The translations under genes were made by a program, and so were the position numbers. Source: Pleurodeles waltl (Eukaryota > Chordata > Amphibia > Caudata > Salamandridae). Taken from it: a stretch of 64,000 nt of DNA. The notes under the pieces are model-generated. The model had not been told where the DNA came from. It worked only from the letters and a program-made list of their open reading frames with translations, and made no database searches. How positions within the stretch are numbered: the stretch's first letter is position 1; the number at the start of each line of letters is the position of its first letter. The stretch covers positions 348,014,339 to 348,078,338 of the forward strand of contig NC_090451.1 of the NCBI RefSeq assembly GCF_031143425.1. Reading direction: 5' to 3'. Positions 1 through 11,102 of the stretch are shown here, piece by piece.

Positions 1-259
1 GGTCCACAGGACATCTTGATGCCCTAAAACTATAAACAAAAGGAGACATTGGTAAATCCATTGCCTTAATTTATATGCATTTTTAAATTTTTCTCCCATT
101 GATTCCTATTGTGGTAATTACACACAAAAAGACTATTTTTGCTAAACTTTAAAAAATCATAACTTAAAAAGTACTTACCCCATTTTGATGATCTTGGTCT
201 TAAAAATGTTATACAAATCTGAAGTATATTTTTTTAAATTGGTCTTGAGTTATTCTTTT
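1..259. other. AT-rich sequence, no gene recognised
   Basis: This stretch is AT-rich and every frame is stopped frequently. DIRS-like RNase H similarity fades out at about 240-260 and the sequence to the left does not continue it. A younger unrelated repeat may therefore interrupt the DIRS element here, but I see no terminal repeats or duplication that would prove it. Confidence 0.4.
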
Positions 260-1400
260 GAGTGTGTGTCCACATTTATTGATACTGTGAGTGCAACAAA
301 TGCTTAGCACTTCTCCAAGATTGGCCTAACTGCTGGACCAAGCTACCATAACAATTCAAACATTAGATGGTCTAGTTTTTACCTCTGTAAACCAAAGTGG
401 GTTTGCTTGGACCCTCTGCACAGTGCACATAATTTGTGTACACTATATAGGGAGCCAGCCTCCTACATCCATCCTAAATTGCTTGCATCCGACTCCATAC
501 TAAAATCTGGTTTCGTACCAAAAGTAGCCAGTCCATTTCAGGCTTCCCCTTTTCCCTTCCACCATATTAACTCCTCTCTCGCATCTTTGCTTAGAGACAC
601 CATGTCCCCGTACCACAAACCTCTCACCAAACCTAAAGTTTTTAAACGCAGAAGGGCCCTATAATGTAATGGACCTGGAAAAACAGCTTGTATTGAAGAT
701 GACAGTTGGAGAATCACTCGAGCTAATTCTCTCAACTTCAGCTCCTCCTTCCTTGACAATAGCTTCACTTCCTGTCTTATCTTTTTCACTTTCTTCTCTG
801 GAAACTGTAATTGGCTTACCACCGTGTCCACCGCAAATCCTAGGAACTCAATGTTTTGTCTTGGAATCAGTATAGGCTTGTCTGAATTTAACACAACTCC
901 CATTCCTTGTAGTAAACATTTCACTAAATTCAACTGTTCCTTCATCTATCCTGTGTTTTGATTCATTATCAAAATATCATTTAGGTAAACAATCATCTCT
1001 ACTCTCCTTTCTCTCAGGAAACCTACAACTGGCCTCAGCACCTTTGTAAAACACCAAGGTGCTGCAGAGAGTCTGAATGTAGACATTGTAATTGGTACAG
1101 CTGTCCCTTACATCTGAACTGCAAGTAAACTTGGATCTCCTGTGCTATCGTAATTGTGGAAAAAGCCAACCTTGAAATCAATTTTCACCATCCAATACAT
1201 ATCTTGAAGCATATCTCCTAGTAAATGAATACCTTCAATTTTGAAATGTTGATACATTATGAGTTGATTCAAATTCCTCAGATTTATCACTGGCCTCCAC
1301 CCTTTATCTTTCTTCTCCACCAGAAGCAATGCACTTACAATGCACTTCTCCTCCTCTCTTATCTTCACTATAGCATTATTTCTATCTTTTGTACAATCAG
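260..1400 (-). pseudogene. DIRS-like reverse transcriptase / RNase H remnant
   Basis: Two minus-strand open segments carry the signal. The piece at 1368-1108 contains GWRPVINLRNLNQ and WMVKIDFKVGFF, matching RT motifs of DIRS-type elements. The piece at 945-538 contains LNSDKPIL and IEFLGF, the post-catalytic thumb region, followed by a connection segment. Downstream, at about 530-420, an ESDAS-like string matches the RNase H start. The stretch at about 950-1107, where the catalytic YxDD box should lie, has no open frame that joins the two pieces. The gene is therefore broken and non-functional. The family call rests on motif recognition; a protein search against DIRS elements would be decisive. 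Confidence 0.6.
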
Positions 1401-1529
1401 TTCTAGATATATTTGAAATACCAATTCATTTGGCTCTTTCAATTGGTATGGTTCTGTGTCGAACTCCATTTGATAACTTTCTACTGACTGTAATACCCAA
1501 GTATCTTTGTTCTCCGAAAAACTTCAACA

Positions 1530-2180
1530 TTCCTCCAATCTTGTTAGGATAGAACCAGAAGCAGTCCTTATATTCATCTTGACCTTGACTGGGATTTCGT
1601 CTTTTTCCTTTATTAGAGCACCATCGTACTCATCTACCCCTCTGGGGATAAATCTGGAACCTTCCTTTGTACCCTCTGTAACAAACATACCCCTGGCATC
1701 CTGTAGTCTGGTATTTGGCCATATTGTTTGTCTGGCCAGAAGGGTGCCCTCTCCTATTCCCTGTAAACTCTCTGCACATAGAATACTGCTCCTTATCCAA
1801 ACTTGTGAAAGTTGGTACATATTTCGTTAATGACTTCACCATCCCATCTCTGAGAAGCAATCACTTTGCCTCATCACTTGACTCCTTCCTGGCAAAGGCA
1901 CTTAACTTTGGACTTATGCACATAGGCACGGTCCTGGGTCTTTCTGCCAATAGCCCTGCATTAGCATGGCCCAATAAGCAACTGGCACACTGACAATATC
2001 CTCTTAGCAAGTTTATATCTAAATGCATGCCTTTCAGGTAGGGCTCCTTTACAAAATCAAATATTTTTGCCACATAACCAGGATACCCAATACTCTGTCC
2101 TGTCATTGTTTAATACATTTTTCCAACCCTTCCCTTGGGACTTTCTCCATCTTAAATTGGTAAGTTATTAGTTTGGAGTC
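1530..2180 (-). pseudogene. DIRS-like ORF1 (gag-like) C-terminal part
   Basis: Minus-strand reading 2106-1861 continues into 1860-1630 after a stop near 1861. It includes a cysteine pair in a CQCASCLLGHANAGLL-like context and a basic, Gly/Arg-rich end, as expected of a nucleic-acid-binding gag-like protein. It lies directly upstream of the RT pieces in the same orientation. Harbinger-1 inserted at its 5' side (2184). I do not recognise a named domain, and the gag assignment rests on position. Confidence 0.4.
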
Positions 2181-2200
2181 TAAGGGGGTCATTCTGACCC

Positions 2201-3060
2201 TGGCGGTCAGTGTTAAAGCGGCGGCCAACCCGCCAACAGGCTGGCGGTCCAAAAAATGGAATTCTGACCCTGGCGGGAACCGCCAACACAGGCCGCCGCT
2301 TTAACACTCCGACCGCCACGGCGGCACAAACAAACAGCGCGGCGGTCACCGCCAACAGCCAGGCGGCAGACAATGTACCGCCCACCCTATCACAACTCAC
2401 CAATCCGCCACCTTTTCCGGGGCGGGAGCCCCGCCGATAAAAACACGGCGGAAACAGACATTTCCTATGGAAAACGCTCACCTCGACACACTCCACGCGG
2501 AATCGGGACAGCATGGAACTGGAACTCCACATCCTCCCAGCCATTGCCTTCCTGCTCTTCTTCCAGGATCACAAACGTCGCCGCAGACGACAACGTTGAG
2601 TACTGCACCTACGACACAGGGGAGGGGGGAGGAGGAAAGGTTACGGGCACACACATACGCCACACACCCACCCCAACCCTCACCCCCACCGAAATACCTA
2701 CACACCAATGCAGATTGAAAAGTCAGAGTGACACCCCAAAACAAAAATGCAAAGACAAAAGGCAATGATTGTAAAAATAGAACTATATTATATCAATAAT
2801 TAAGTATAGCGAACTTACCAATATATAAAGAATTAATACACATCTAGAACTATATATATACAAGTAGCAAAAGTCCGGCACAGTTTTGCAAAGTCCAAAT
2901 GTCCGTGGGCCAATGTGCAGCAACACATGGGCAAAGCCCACACACGAGATCGAGTCCATTGGAGAGAACACTGCTGGGGCATCACAAAAATAAAATACTG
3001 GCACCTCAGGGGGAAGGGAAGGGGGGGCACCTCAGCCACATGAGTCCACGACGCCAGATC
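2201..3060. other. Harbinger-1 left subterminal non-coding region
   Basis: The first 260 bases are GC-rich and full of ggcggt/accgcc motifs that fold back on themselves, for example about 2213-2230 against 2292-2310. They are typical subterminal transposase-binding repeats. The rest is non-coding and turns AT-rich near 2780-2880. Short open frames here lie on both strands of the palindromes and are not genes. Confidence 0.6.
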
Positions 3061-3069
3061 CACGAAGGG

Positions 3070-3200
3070 CCTCCATGCCCACTGTGCCATCCTGGGGAGT
3101 GCAAAGCCACAGTCTCTCAAGTCTCTACAGTGGGTGGATTGCCCACTGTGCCATCCTGGGGGGTGCAAAGCCACAGTCCATCAGGTGGATTACAGAGTCC
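3070..3200. repeat. Two-copy minisatellite shared with Harbinger-2
   Basis: The block containing gcccactgtgccatcctggg starts at 3077 and again at 3141, a 64-base spacing. Reverse-complemented, it matches the 55-bp unit present about seven times at 27215-27600 in Harbinger-2, at the equivalent place in the element. Confidence 0.65.
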
Positions 3201-3282
3201 ACTGGTCCTGGAGGAGGCATGGTGGGCAGAGTGCCTCGTGAAGCCCTGCCCGACACAGAACCGGGCCTGCCAATGGGCCAGC

Positions 3283-3735
3283 GGTGCTTGACAGGAGGGC
3301 CCAGCGGAGCGGTGCTTGACAGGAGGGCCCAGCGGAGCGGTGCTTGACAGGAGGGCCCTGTTCAGCGGTGCTTGACAGGAGGGCCCAGCGGAGCGGTGCT
3401 TGAGATGAGGGCCCAGCGGAGCGGTGCTTGACAGGAGGGCCCAGCGGGGCGGTGCTTGACAGGAGGGCCCAGCGGAGCGGTGCTTGACAGGAGGGCCCTG
3501 TTCAGCTGTGCTTGACAGGAGGGCCCAGCGGAGCGGTGCTTGAGATGAGGGCCCAGCGGAGCGGTGCTTAACAGGAGGGCCCAGGGAGCGGTGCTTGACA
3601 GGAGGGCCCAGAGGAGCGGTGCTTGAGATGAGGGCCCAGCGGAGCGGTGCTTGAGATGAGGGCCCAGCGGAGCGGTGCTTGACAGGAGGGCCCAGCGGAG
3701 CGGTGCTTGACAGGAGGGCCCTGTTCAGAGGTGCC
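3283..3735. repeat. 28-bp minisatellite, about 16 copies
   Basis: The unit cggtgcttgacaggagggcc plus cagcggag repeats every 28 bases. Variants swap cagcgga for ctgttca or gacagg for gagatg. The unit length is not a multiple of three, so the frames running across it change at each copy and are not coding. There are no unique spacers between copies. Confidence 0.85.
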
Positions 3736-4026
3736 TGTCTTGGCGGGGCCCTGTTCAGCGGTGCTCCTCACGGCGGGGCCCTGTTCAGCGGTGCTCCTCT
3801 CAGCGGTGCTCCTCACGGCGGGGCCCTGTTCAGCGGTGCTCCTCACGGCGGGGCCCTGTTCAGCGGTGCTTCTCACGGCGGGGCCCTGTTCAGCGGTGCC
3901 CTTCACGGCAGGGCCCTGTTCAGCAGTGCTTCTCATGGCGGGGCCCTGTTCAGCGGTGCTTCTCACGGCAGGGCCCTGTTCAGCGGTGCCTGTCTTGGCG
4001 GGGCCCTGTTCAGCGGTGCCTGTCTT
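3727..4026. repeat. 30-bp minisatellite, about 10 copies
   Basis: The unit cggtgctcctcacggcgggg plus ccctgttcag repeats every 30 bases with point variants (tctcac, cttcac, tgtctt). It directly abuts the 28-bp array and shares the cggtgct and gggccc blocks, so the two arrays look like successive expansions of one ancestral unit. Because 30 is a multiple of three, open frames span it on both strands, an artefact of periodicity. Confidence 0.8.
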
Positions 4027-4499
4027 GTGTTTCGAGTGAACCACACCTGGCCAATACTTCCTGCTCAGTCATCATCGGACCTTTCCGTTGCGGGGCCCTC
4101 CTGTGATGGAGTCCTGGGGCCCTGGGTCTCCTCCGATACCCCCGGAATGGGGCTAGTGGGGCCCTCATGGCCAGGTCGGCTGCTCCCTGCCTTTAGCGCT
4201 TTGCTGCCCTTGCCCTCCTTGGCAGACTCTCCGTGGCCCTTGGCTCCCTTACCCTATGTGGCAGGTGACGGTGCAAGGCTACCCTCCTTGGGGGCAGGCG
4301 TATCAGGCCTGTCGCGCCTGCCCTTCAGTTTTTTGCTCCTCTTCCCAGGGGGGGGGGCTGGCTGTGCCTTTGCTGCTTGCCGATGGCCCTGCACAAGAAA
4401 AGGGCGGACTCCAAAAACCAGCCACAACGTTCTTGGGAGTTGCTGGGCTGGTGGTGGCTGAGGTGTTTTTGAAACTCTTACGAGATGGAGGGGGTGGGT

Positions 4500-6625
4500 C
4501 AGGTGAGGAAAAGAGGTCCAGTTTATAGAGGATTAGTTTTTTAGGAGCCATGGGAAGGGTAGCTGGAGTGGGTATGGGAGTGGAGGAAGAGGATGTGGTT
4601 GTAGGAGAGTCAAGTCTGGTGTCTTTGGGTGCAGGTGCTTGGGCTGGAGGCTGACGTGAGGTGGATGGCTGTTGGTTGGGTGCCTGCCTGCGTTTGTGTG
4701 GTTTGGAAGCGGGTGAAAAACACACTGGGAGAGGACACAGGGGACGTGTACATGGCAGTGGGGGTGGTGACTGCACGTGTGCGGACTGGTGTGGAGGGTG
4801 TGCTGGAGATGGGTGTACTGGCTGATGGTGGTGTGCATGCAGGTGTGAGTGTAGACGTCACAGGGAGGGAGGAGGGAGACGAGGAAGTGGGGGACACAGA
4901 GGAGGTAGTGGCTGTTGGCATGTCTGCATCTGTATGTTGCTTGTGTGAATGCTTGTGTGTTCTGTGGTGCCACACTGGATGAGCTTCCCTTGGGTGTTGA
5001 GGTGTGTGCAGGCTGGTCTGTAGGTGTGGATGGGATAGGCAGAGGAACAGGGGAGTGGGACTGGGTGGAGGGAGTTAGAAGAGGGAGGCTGGAGACAGGG
5101 ACAATCGCTGCCGTCAGTGCTGAGGCCAGAGCGTTGAACGATCGCTGATGGGCAGCCTGACCCGAATGAAGGCCCTCCAGGTATGCATTGCTTTGATGCA
5201 CCTCCCTCTCCACACCCTGGATGGCATTCAAAAGGGTAGACTGCCCAACAATGATGGTCCTCAGGAGGTCAATGACCTCCTCACTGAGGGCAGCAGGGGT
5301 GACTGGGGCAGGGCCTGAGGTGCCTGGGGTGAAGGAGATGGCCGCCTTCCTGGCCGTGCGGGCACGGGCCGAAGGCCAAGGGGCTGCTGGGAGGGCGGAG
5401 CTGGTGCGCTGGGTGGCGGCTGTACCTGTAGTATCGGTGGGCACGGATGTTGCCGCCACCGCAAGGGAGCTCCCATCCGAGGACGTGTCGGTGTCACTGA
5501 CGTCTGCACGGGTCCCCGTGGTGGAGCCCCCCTCGCCCTCCGTCTCACTGGTCATGTCGGAGTCCGTTGCATGGCCCTCCGGGGCCATGTGAGATGCAGC
5601 TCCCTCTTGCGCCGATGCCACTTCTCCTCCGCCTGATGATGCTAATGCACACATTCACAGAAAAACAAAGAAAATGGGGGGGGGGGGGGATGGAGAAATA
5701 AAGACAAGCTGAGTGCATGCATTGGGGACACCGTTGGCGGAGAGGACAGACACAGAAGCCCCCTGCACTACGCTGCACACTTGGGGTACACTACTCATTC
5801 CCTGGGACATGCCCTACAAGCCTATGGGCGACAACTGCCCACACAGAATACACAGGTCCATGAATAGCGTTACTAGGCACCCTATAGAGGTGGGGGGCGG
5901 GGGCACAGGACCATACCTCACGGAGGGGCCTAGCCTACAGAAATCGACCTGGCCTAGGGATACCCACAGCCCTCCTCCCCCACCCAGGCACCTCCACTGC
6001 GCGCAAATTTAGCTGAATGTGCTGGTACTCACCCCCTTGTGTCTGCTGTGATGTCCTCAAGCGCCCATCTAAATCGGGGTAGGCCACCGCCAGGATCCGG
6101 GACATCAGGGGGGTCAAGGTACGACTGGCACCCCTCCTAGGTTGGGAGGCCATCCCCAGCAGAGCCTCAGCAGTCTTCCTGCTCCCGCGGCAGATGTCCT
6201 CCCACCTCTTGCGGCAGTGGGTGCCCCGTCTGTTGTGGACCCCCAGGGCCCGGACGTCCTTGGCGATGGCACGCCAAATATCGATCTTTTGATGGGCGCT
6301 GACCTATGTGACATGTACAGGGGGGGAAAAGAAACATCATCACTTTTCTGCATGCTCGATGTGAGTGGCCCCCCCTCCCCAAACTTGCCAGGTGGCACAT
6401 GCTCTCATCTGTCGTGCCATGCATTTGTAATTCGCTCCCCTCCCCTCCATCGTACATCCACCCCACTCATCACAGGCATTGCCCACTATGCATTGGCCCC
6501 CGTGTACTCACCTGTTGGTCTGGAGGACCGTAGAGTAGCGCATACTGGGGGAGGACCCCGTCCACGAGCTTCTCCAACTCTTCGGAACTGAAGGCGGGGG
6601 CCCTATCCCCAGTCGCAGCAGCCAT
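4500..6625 (-). pseudogene. Harbinger-1 Myb/SANT-like protein B (multi-exon)
   Basis: The ATG is at 6625. Exon 1 (6625-6512, 38 codons) contains FSSEELEKLVDGVLPQYALL and ends at a GTGAGT donor. Exon 2 (about 6303-6033) starts after an AG acceptor and holds IWRAIAK, THCRKRWED and a Leu-rich helix, then another GTGAGT donor. Exon 3 starts at about 5641 with an acidic Gly/Ser-rich segment, then PAALSEEVIDLLRTIIVGQ, then a Ser/Thr/Pro-rich tail. Together exons 1 and 2 form a Myb/SANT-like trihelix DNA-binding fold. The tail changes frame near 4920 and 4740 compared with the Harbinger-2 copy. This is a second DNA-binding accessory protein, distinct from protein A. The family call is firm; its role in transposition is inferred. 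Confidence 0.65.
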
Positions 6626-7071
6626 TGTCACTTCCAGACCGAGGTCACAGCAGCACTCGCAGTATAGGTCCTCTCCTGTGGATGGTCAGGTCTTGTGTGA
6701 TTAAGCAGAGAGAAAATGGCGGTCACGCCCGCGGCGGTGCGTACTGCGACCGCCGGCGCACATCGTCATTGGCTCCTGAAACCCATAGGGTTCAATGTTA
6801 ACCAATGCTGCTTTGTGCCGCGGTCTTCGACCGCCTACCGCCACGGCGTGCCACGCCAGCGCAATGACCTCACTTCACATTGTCACACTTCACAGGTCAG
6901 GCAGCCGCCATTTCAAGGGCCCACATGGCTTAATTCCTACTGCGTCACACATGGCTAGGCCTTGCATCGACACTCATACAAGCTATTCAATCCAGAGAGA
7001 TTTGTGTACTGTGCAGGCTGTGGGAACTTACCTGTGGGTTGATTGACTCTGTGCTCCATGTTGTCCTTCCT

Positions 7072-8102
7072 AGGCACCGTCCGCTGGGACTTGCGAGGAG
7101 ACGGAGGAATGTTCCCGTGTACAGACCGCTGGTGGACCTGTCGACAATGGAAGAACGACATGTCATACTCACCTACAGACTCAACAGTGCCACTATACAG
7201 GAACTGTGTGCCCAGCTGGAGCCAGACCTGATGTCACCCATCCGCCAACCCACAGGGATTCCGCCTCTAGTGCAGGTGCTGTCAGTACTCCATTTTTTGG
7301 CTAGTGGATCATTTCAAACTACAGTGGCCATTTCATCTGGGATGTCTCAGCCTATGTTTTCAAGGGTGTTGTCCAGAGTGTTGTCTGCCCTGATGAAATA
7401 CATGCGGAGCTACATCATTTTCCCTGAGGTGGGTGACTTGCCTACAGTGAAGGGTGATTTCTATGCCCTTGGACACATTCCCAATATCATTGGTGCCATT
7501 GATGGTACCCATGTGGCTTTGGTCCCCCCAAAAGACAATGAACAGGTGTACAGGAACCGAAAAAATTATCATTCGATGAATGTCCAGGTGGTCTGTTTGG
7601 CTGACCAGTACATCTCCCATGTAAATGCCAAGTTCCCAGGGTCAGTGCATGACGCGTACGTCATGCGAAATAGCAGCATCCCTTATGTGATGGAACAGCT
7701 ACAGAGACAGCGTGTGTGGCTAATTGGTGACTCTGGTTACCCCAACCTGCCTTGGCTATTGACCCCAATCCCAGGACAAGGGCAGAGGAACGGTACAATG
7801 AGGCCCATGGGCGTACTAGGAGGGTGATCGAGCGGACCTTCGGCCTCCTGAAGGCCAGGTTTAGGTGCCTGCATATGACAGGTGGATCCCTAATGCACTC
7901 ACCAAAGAAGGTGTGTCATATCATCGTGGCCTGCTGCATGCTTCACAACCTGGCTTTGCAACGCCAGGTGCCTTTCCTGCAGGAGGATGGTCCAGATGGT
8001 GGTGTTGTGGCCGCTGTGGAGCCTGCGGAGAGTGAAGAGGAGGAAGACGAAGAGGACGACACAGACAACAGGGACAGAGTGATACTGCAGTATTTCCAGT
8101 AA
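7072..8102 (+). pseudogene. Harbinger-1 DDE transposase (HARBI1-like), frameshifted
   Basis: The protein is a DDE_Tnp_4/HARBI1-type nuclease that would cut and paste the element. A likely splice acceptor (cctag at 7068-7072) precedes the reading frame. Motifs in order are LHFLASGSFQ near 7291, GAIDGTHVA near 7492 (first catalytic Asp), GSVHDAYVMR near 7640, GDSGYPN near 7726 (second Asp), and IERTFGLLKARFRCL near 7828 (catalytic Glu), with a very acidic C-terminus ending at 8102. Compared with Harbinger-2, seven bases are missing near 7765, just after WLLTP, so the catalytic Glu is out of frame. The intron found at GDSGY in the two other transposases is absent here. Confidence 0.85.
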
Positions 8103-8612
8103 CACACAGGTAAGAATCTACTCCTGCATTTTATTATATCTGTAACAGTACTGGCTCTCTACTGTCTGACCTTTCACCCCAATGTATGGTAACTTAGTTG
8201 TGAATTTGCCTTCCTATTTCAGTGATGTGGTCCCCACGGAGTGCCCTCTGGTTTCTTTCCCCATGGACTACCGCTGTGTGACACTGGTATGTTGTCATCA
8301 CAATGTATTTGGACATTTTTGGTTGGTTATATCAAATACATTTGGTTTAGAAAGATAAATAGCAGACTCCTGATGGTTTTTGTGCAATAATTGTGTTTAT
8401 TGAAGTGCAAAAATTGGAGTATAGTTCAAAAAGGGTGATGGGTGATGGTGGAGGAATGTCCATGGCAGAGTCCAGACTCACGTTCGCACAGGTGCATTGT
8501 CCATATGCCTGTGGAAGGTGGAGCAGGGGCAGTTCAAGGTTGGACAGGGTGAACAAGTGGGACAGTGGGATGACATCCGGGGGGATCCGTGCATGGCAGG
8601 GGTCTTGACATC
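8103..8612. other. Harbinger-1 spacer between transposase and gene A 3' ends
   Basis: The convergent 3' ends of the transposase (plus strand) and gene A (minus strand) meet here. The stretch is AT-rich and holds no protein similarity I recognise. Confidence 0.5.
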
Positions 8613-10120
8613 CTACTCTGTCTTCTTCCTCGATCTCAGGCCTTTCTTGAGGGGTGGTTCATGTTCTGCAGGGGGTGGGGTCCGGGTGGGCCGTTGCTGT
8701 TGTGTCGGGGCCTCCTGACCACTAGCGCCGGCGGAGGTGGTGGGCTGTTCTTCCTCCATGCTAGTGGCAGGGGCCCTTTGGGGGGGCCACATGGTCCCGC
8801 AATGTGGTGACAATCTGGTTGAGTGCCACCACGATTGTACCCATTGCGGAACTGATGCTGCGCAGTTCTTCCCGGAACCCCATGTACTGGCCCTCCTACA
8901 TGGCCTGGATCTCCTGGAACCTGGCCAGGACCGTCGCCATCGTCTCTTGGGAGTGGTGGTACGCTCCCATGATGGTGGTGAGGGCCTCTTGGACAGTGGG
9001 TTCCCTAGGCCTGTCCTCCCTCTGTCGCACAGCAGCCCTCCCAGTTCCAGTTTGTTCCTGGGCCTCTGTCCCCTGGACGGTGTGCCCACTACCACTGCCC
9101 CCAGGTCCCTGTTGTTGTTGGGGTGGTTAGTTGCCCTGGGTGCCCTGTAGTGGTAGACACACCGCTGCTTGACCTGTCCTGGAGACAGAGGCATGGGCCC
9201 GCTGGGTGGGTGCTGTGCTGGGGTTTCCAGAGGGGGGTAGGTCTGCTGTGGCCTGTGGCTGCCTGAGGGGAACCGACTGTCTAGAGGTCCCCGATGGTCC
9301 GGGCTGGTCATCAGGTTCTAGGTCGACAGAGCTGCTGTCTTCACTGGGGGCCTGTTCTGGAGGTGGGATGGACATTTCTGGACCCTCCGGGCCGGTGTCT
9401 TGGCGTTCGGGCCCTGCAGGGGTAAAAGAGTATGGTTATTGCTTCTGTGTGTGCCATGGCGTGCGAATTGTGGGTGCCCTTGTCCCCCAGTGCTGGCATT
9501 CCCTTGTGGGAGGAGTTGTGAGGGTGGTTTGGGGGAGGGGGATGGGTATGTGCAGTGGTCATGCTTAGGTGATGGGTGTCCATGGTTTGTGTTGGCATTC
9601 AGGGGTTGGTGTTGGTTTGGGTGGGTTGTGCTGGTGAGACATTAGCAGGGAGGATATGTGCTGGGGGTTTGGGGGTGAGGGTGGGGGTGGGGGTTGGCAT
9701 GCTGGTGGTTGGGGGGGTGAAGTAGTTGAGATTAGACTTACCAGAGTCCATTCCTCCGCCTACTCCAGCGAGGCCCTCAGGATGCAGGATGTTCAAGACC
9801 TCTTGCTCCCATGCTGTGAATTCGGGGGGAGTGGGTGGGGGTCCGCCGCCAGTCTTCTGCACAGCGATGTTGTGTCTTGACACCATCGCCCGCACCTTCC
9901 CACGTAGGTCGTTCCAGCGCTTTCGGATGTCTTCCCGATTTCTGGGATGCTGTCCCACAGCGTTGACCCTGTCGACGATCCTTTGCCATAGCTCCGCCTT
10001 CCTGGCTATTGTGGTGTGCTGCACCTGTGTGCCGAAGAGCTGGGGCTCTACCCTAATTATTTCCTCCACCATGACCCTGAGTTCTTGGTCCGAGAACCTG
10101 GGGTGTCTTTGGGGTGCCAT
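8613..10120 (-). pseudogene. Harbinger-1 Myb/SANT-like protein A (two exons)
   Basis: The ATG is at 10120, with MAPQRHPRFSDQELRVMVEE at the N-terminus. Exon 1 (10120-9742) carries a complete Myb/SANT-like domain ending in RKRWNDLRGKVRAM, then ends at a GTAAGT donor. Exon 2 starts near 9413 after cctgcag, in matching phase, with an acidic PGPSGTS-rich region, a helical segment (LRSISSAMGTIVVALNQ) and a basic end near 8620. Stops interrupt exon 2 at 9129-9127 and 8898-8896, and the tail shifts frame before 8760. In related Harbingers such a protein binds element ends and helps the transposase reach the nucleus; that role is inferred here. Confidence 0.75.
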
Positions 10121-10716
10121 GGGGTGGTGTGGATGAGGTGTGGGGTGGTGTTTGTGGTGATGAGTGTAGTGGTGTGTGGTGTTTTGTGCGTAGATGTAGT
10201 GTGGGGGATGATGTTGGGTTCCTGTGTGTGTTGTGGTTTGCGTTCCCTGTGCTCTCTCTCTGTGTATTGCGCCTTGTCTCTGAATTTCGATTTGTGGGGG
10301 TTTGTGGGTGATGTGGGTGTGTGTTTTATATCGTATTGATTGTGTGGGAGTGGTGTTTGTATGTGTATCAGGTGTGTGTATTTTGAATTATCCAATGTGG
10401 CTGTGTTTTGTAAAGGTGTGTGTATTTTGACCGCAGCGGTGTGTACCGCCAATGGGATACCGCGGTTGAAAGACCGCCGCGTGGATTGGTGGGTCGTAAT
10501 GGCATGGGCGTATTTCTGTTGGCGTGACGGTGGAGGTTTGGTCATCTCCAGTTTATCGCTGACCGCTGATGTGGCGGCCTTCAGTGGAGGTCGGGTTTTT
10601 GGCGGTTTGGCAGTTGTGGGTCACAATGACCCTGGCGGGTTACCGCAGCGGTGTTATGGCGGTCTTCTGACCGGCGGTAACTGCCTTTTACCGCCAGGGT
10701 CAGAATGACCCCCTAA

Positions 10717-11098
10717 GTTAGGTGTCATTGTTACCTTTACATCAATCATAGGCCGAGAGCATTCCGCCTTCATGATATTTCTTTCTTCCTTCTCTAAAGG
10801 TATTTGCAATCTGGCCTTAATGCAACTAAAGGCATGGTCTAAAGGCCACCAGTCCTTTCCGCTGGGGTGTCTTATCTTTCTAGGATCAAATAAGTTTGCC
10901 CACAAAAGATCTACTACCATGGACACATCCTTTGGTTTATTTCTATTATTGTTTGCATTCTCATCATGTAGGTCATCTTTATAATCTAAGTTTAGGATGT
11001 ATTCATACATACTTGACCTTTCTTTTAGCATCTCTATGTCCTCTTTAGGATCAAAACCTCTTTCTGTGTAAAACTGACCTTTCCGTGTGATACTTTGG
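10717..11098 (-). pseudogene. DIRS-like ORF1 (gag-like) middle part
   Basis: The minus-strand frame from 11031 contains LKERSSMYEYILNLDYKDD and WWPLDHAFSCIKARLQIPLE. Its last true residues lie at about 10717; beyond that the frame runs into the Harbinger-1 inverted repeat. Upstream the sequence reaches the retroviral 5' LTR at 11103. It lies in order between the N-terminal piece at 37172-37420 and the C-terminal piece at 1530-2180. Confidence 0.5.
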
Positions 11099-11102
11099 AC
11101 AC

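Larger units (their letters stand above)
2184..10713 (-). mobile_element. Harbinger-1: 8.5-kb PIF/Harbinger transposon, three genes
   Basis: The element begins gggggtcattctgaccctgg at 2184 and ends with the exact inverted complement at 10713, giving a perfect inverted repeat of 24 bp. The 3-bp duplication TAA (2181-2183 and 10714-10716) fits the PIF/Harbinger rule. Removing it rejoins the DIRS-like ORF1. It encodes a transposase (about 7072-8102, plus strand) and two different Myb/SANT-like proteins (8613-10120 and 4500-6625, minus strand). Relative to Harbinger-2 the whole element is inverted; gene order and minisatellites correspond. GC-rich subterminal inverted repeats lie at 2201-2460 and 10430-10690. 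No gene is intact. Confidence 0.9.

Noticed and set aside
2152..2768. Frames of 76-131 codons at the Harbinger-1 left end
   Set aside because: They run through terminal and subterminal inverted repeats and have no domain.
3283..3735. Possible CRISPR-like array of 28-bp repeats
   Set aside because: Units abut with no unique spacers, and the surroundings are a eukaryotic transposon with introns and no cas genes.
3568..4461. Long open frames of 158, 260 and 110 codons over the minisatellites
   Set aside because: They exist because a 30-bp unit keeps frame and lies on both strands at once; the proteins are simple repeats that change frame at the 28-bp array.
538..11031. A single DIRS gene running through 2184-10713
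   Set aside because: The interval between the DIRS pieces is a complete Harbinger with its own inverted repeats and TAA duplication.
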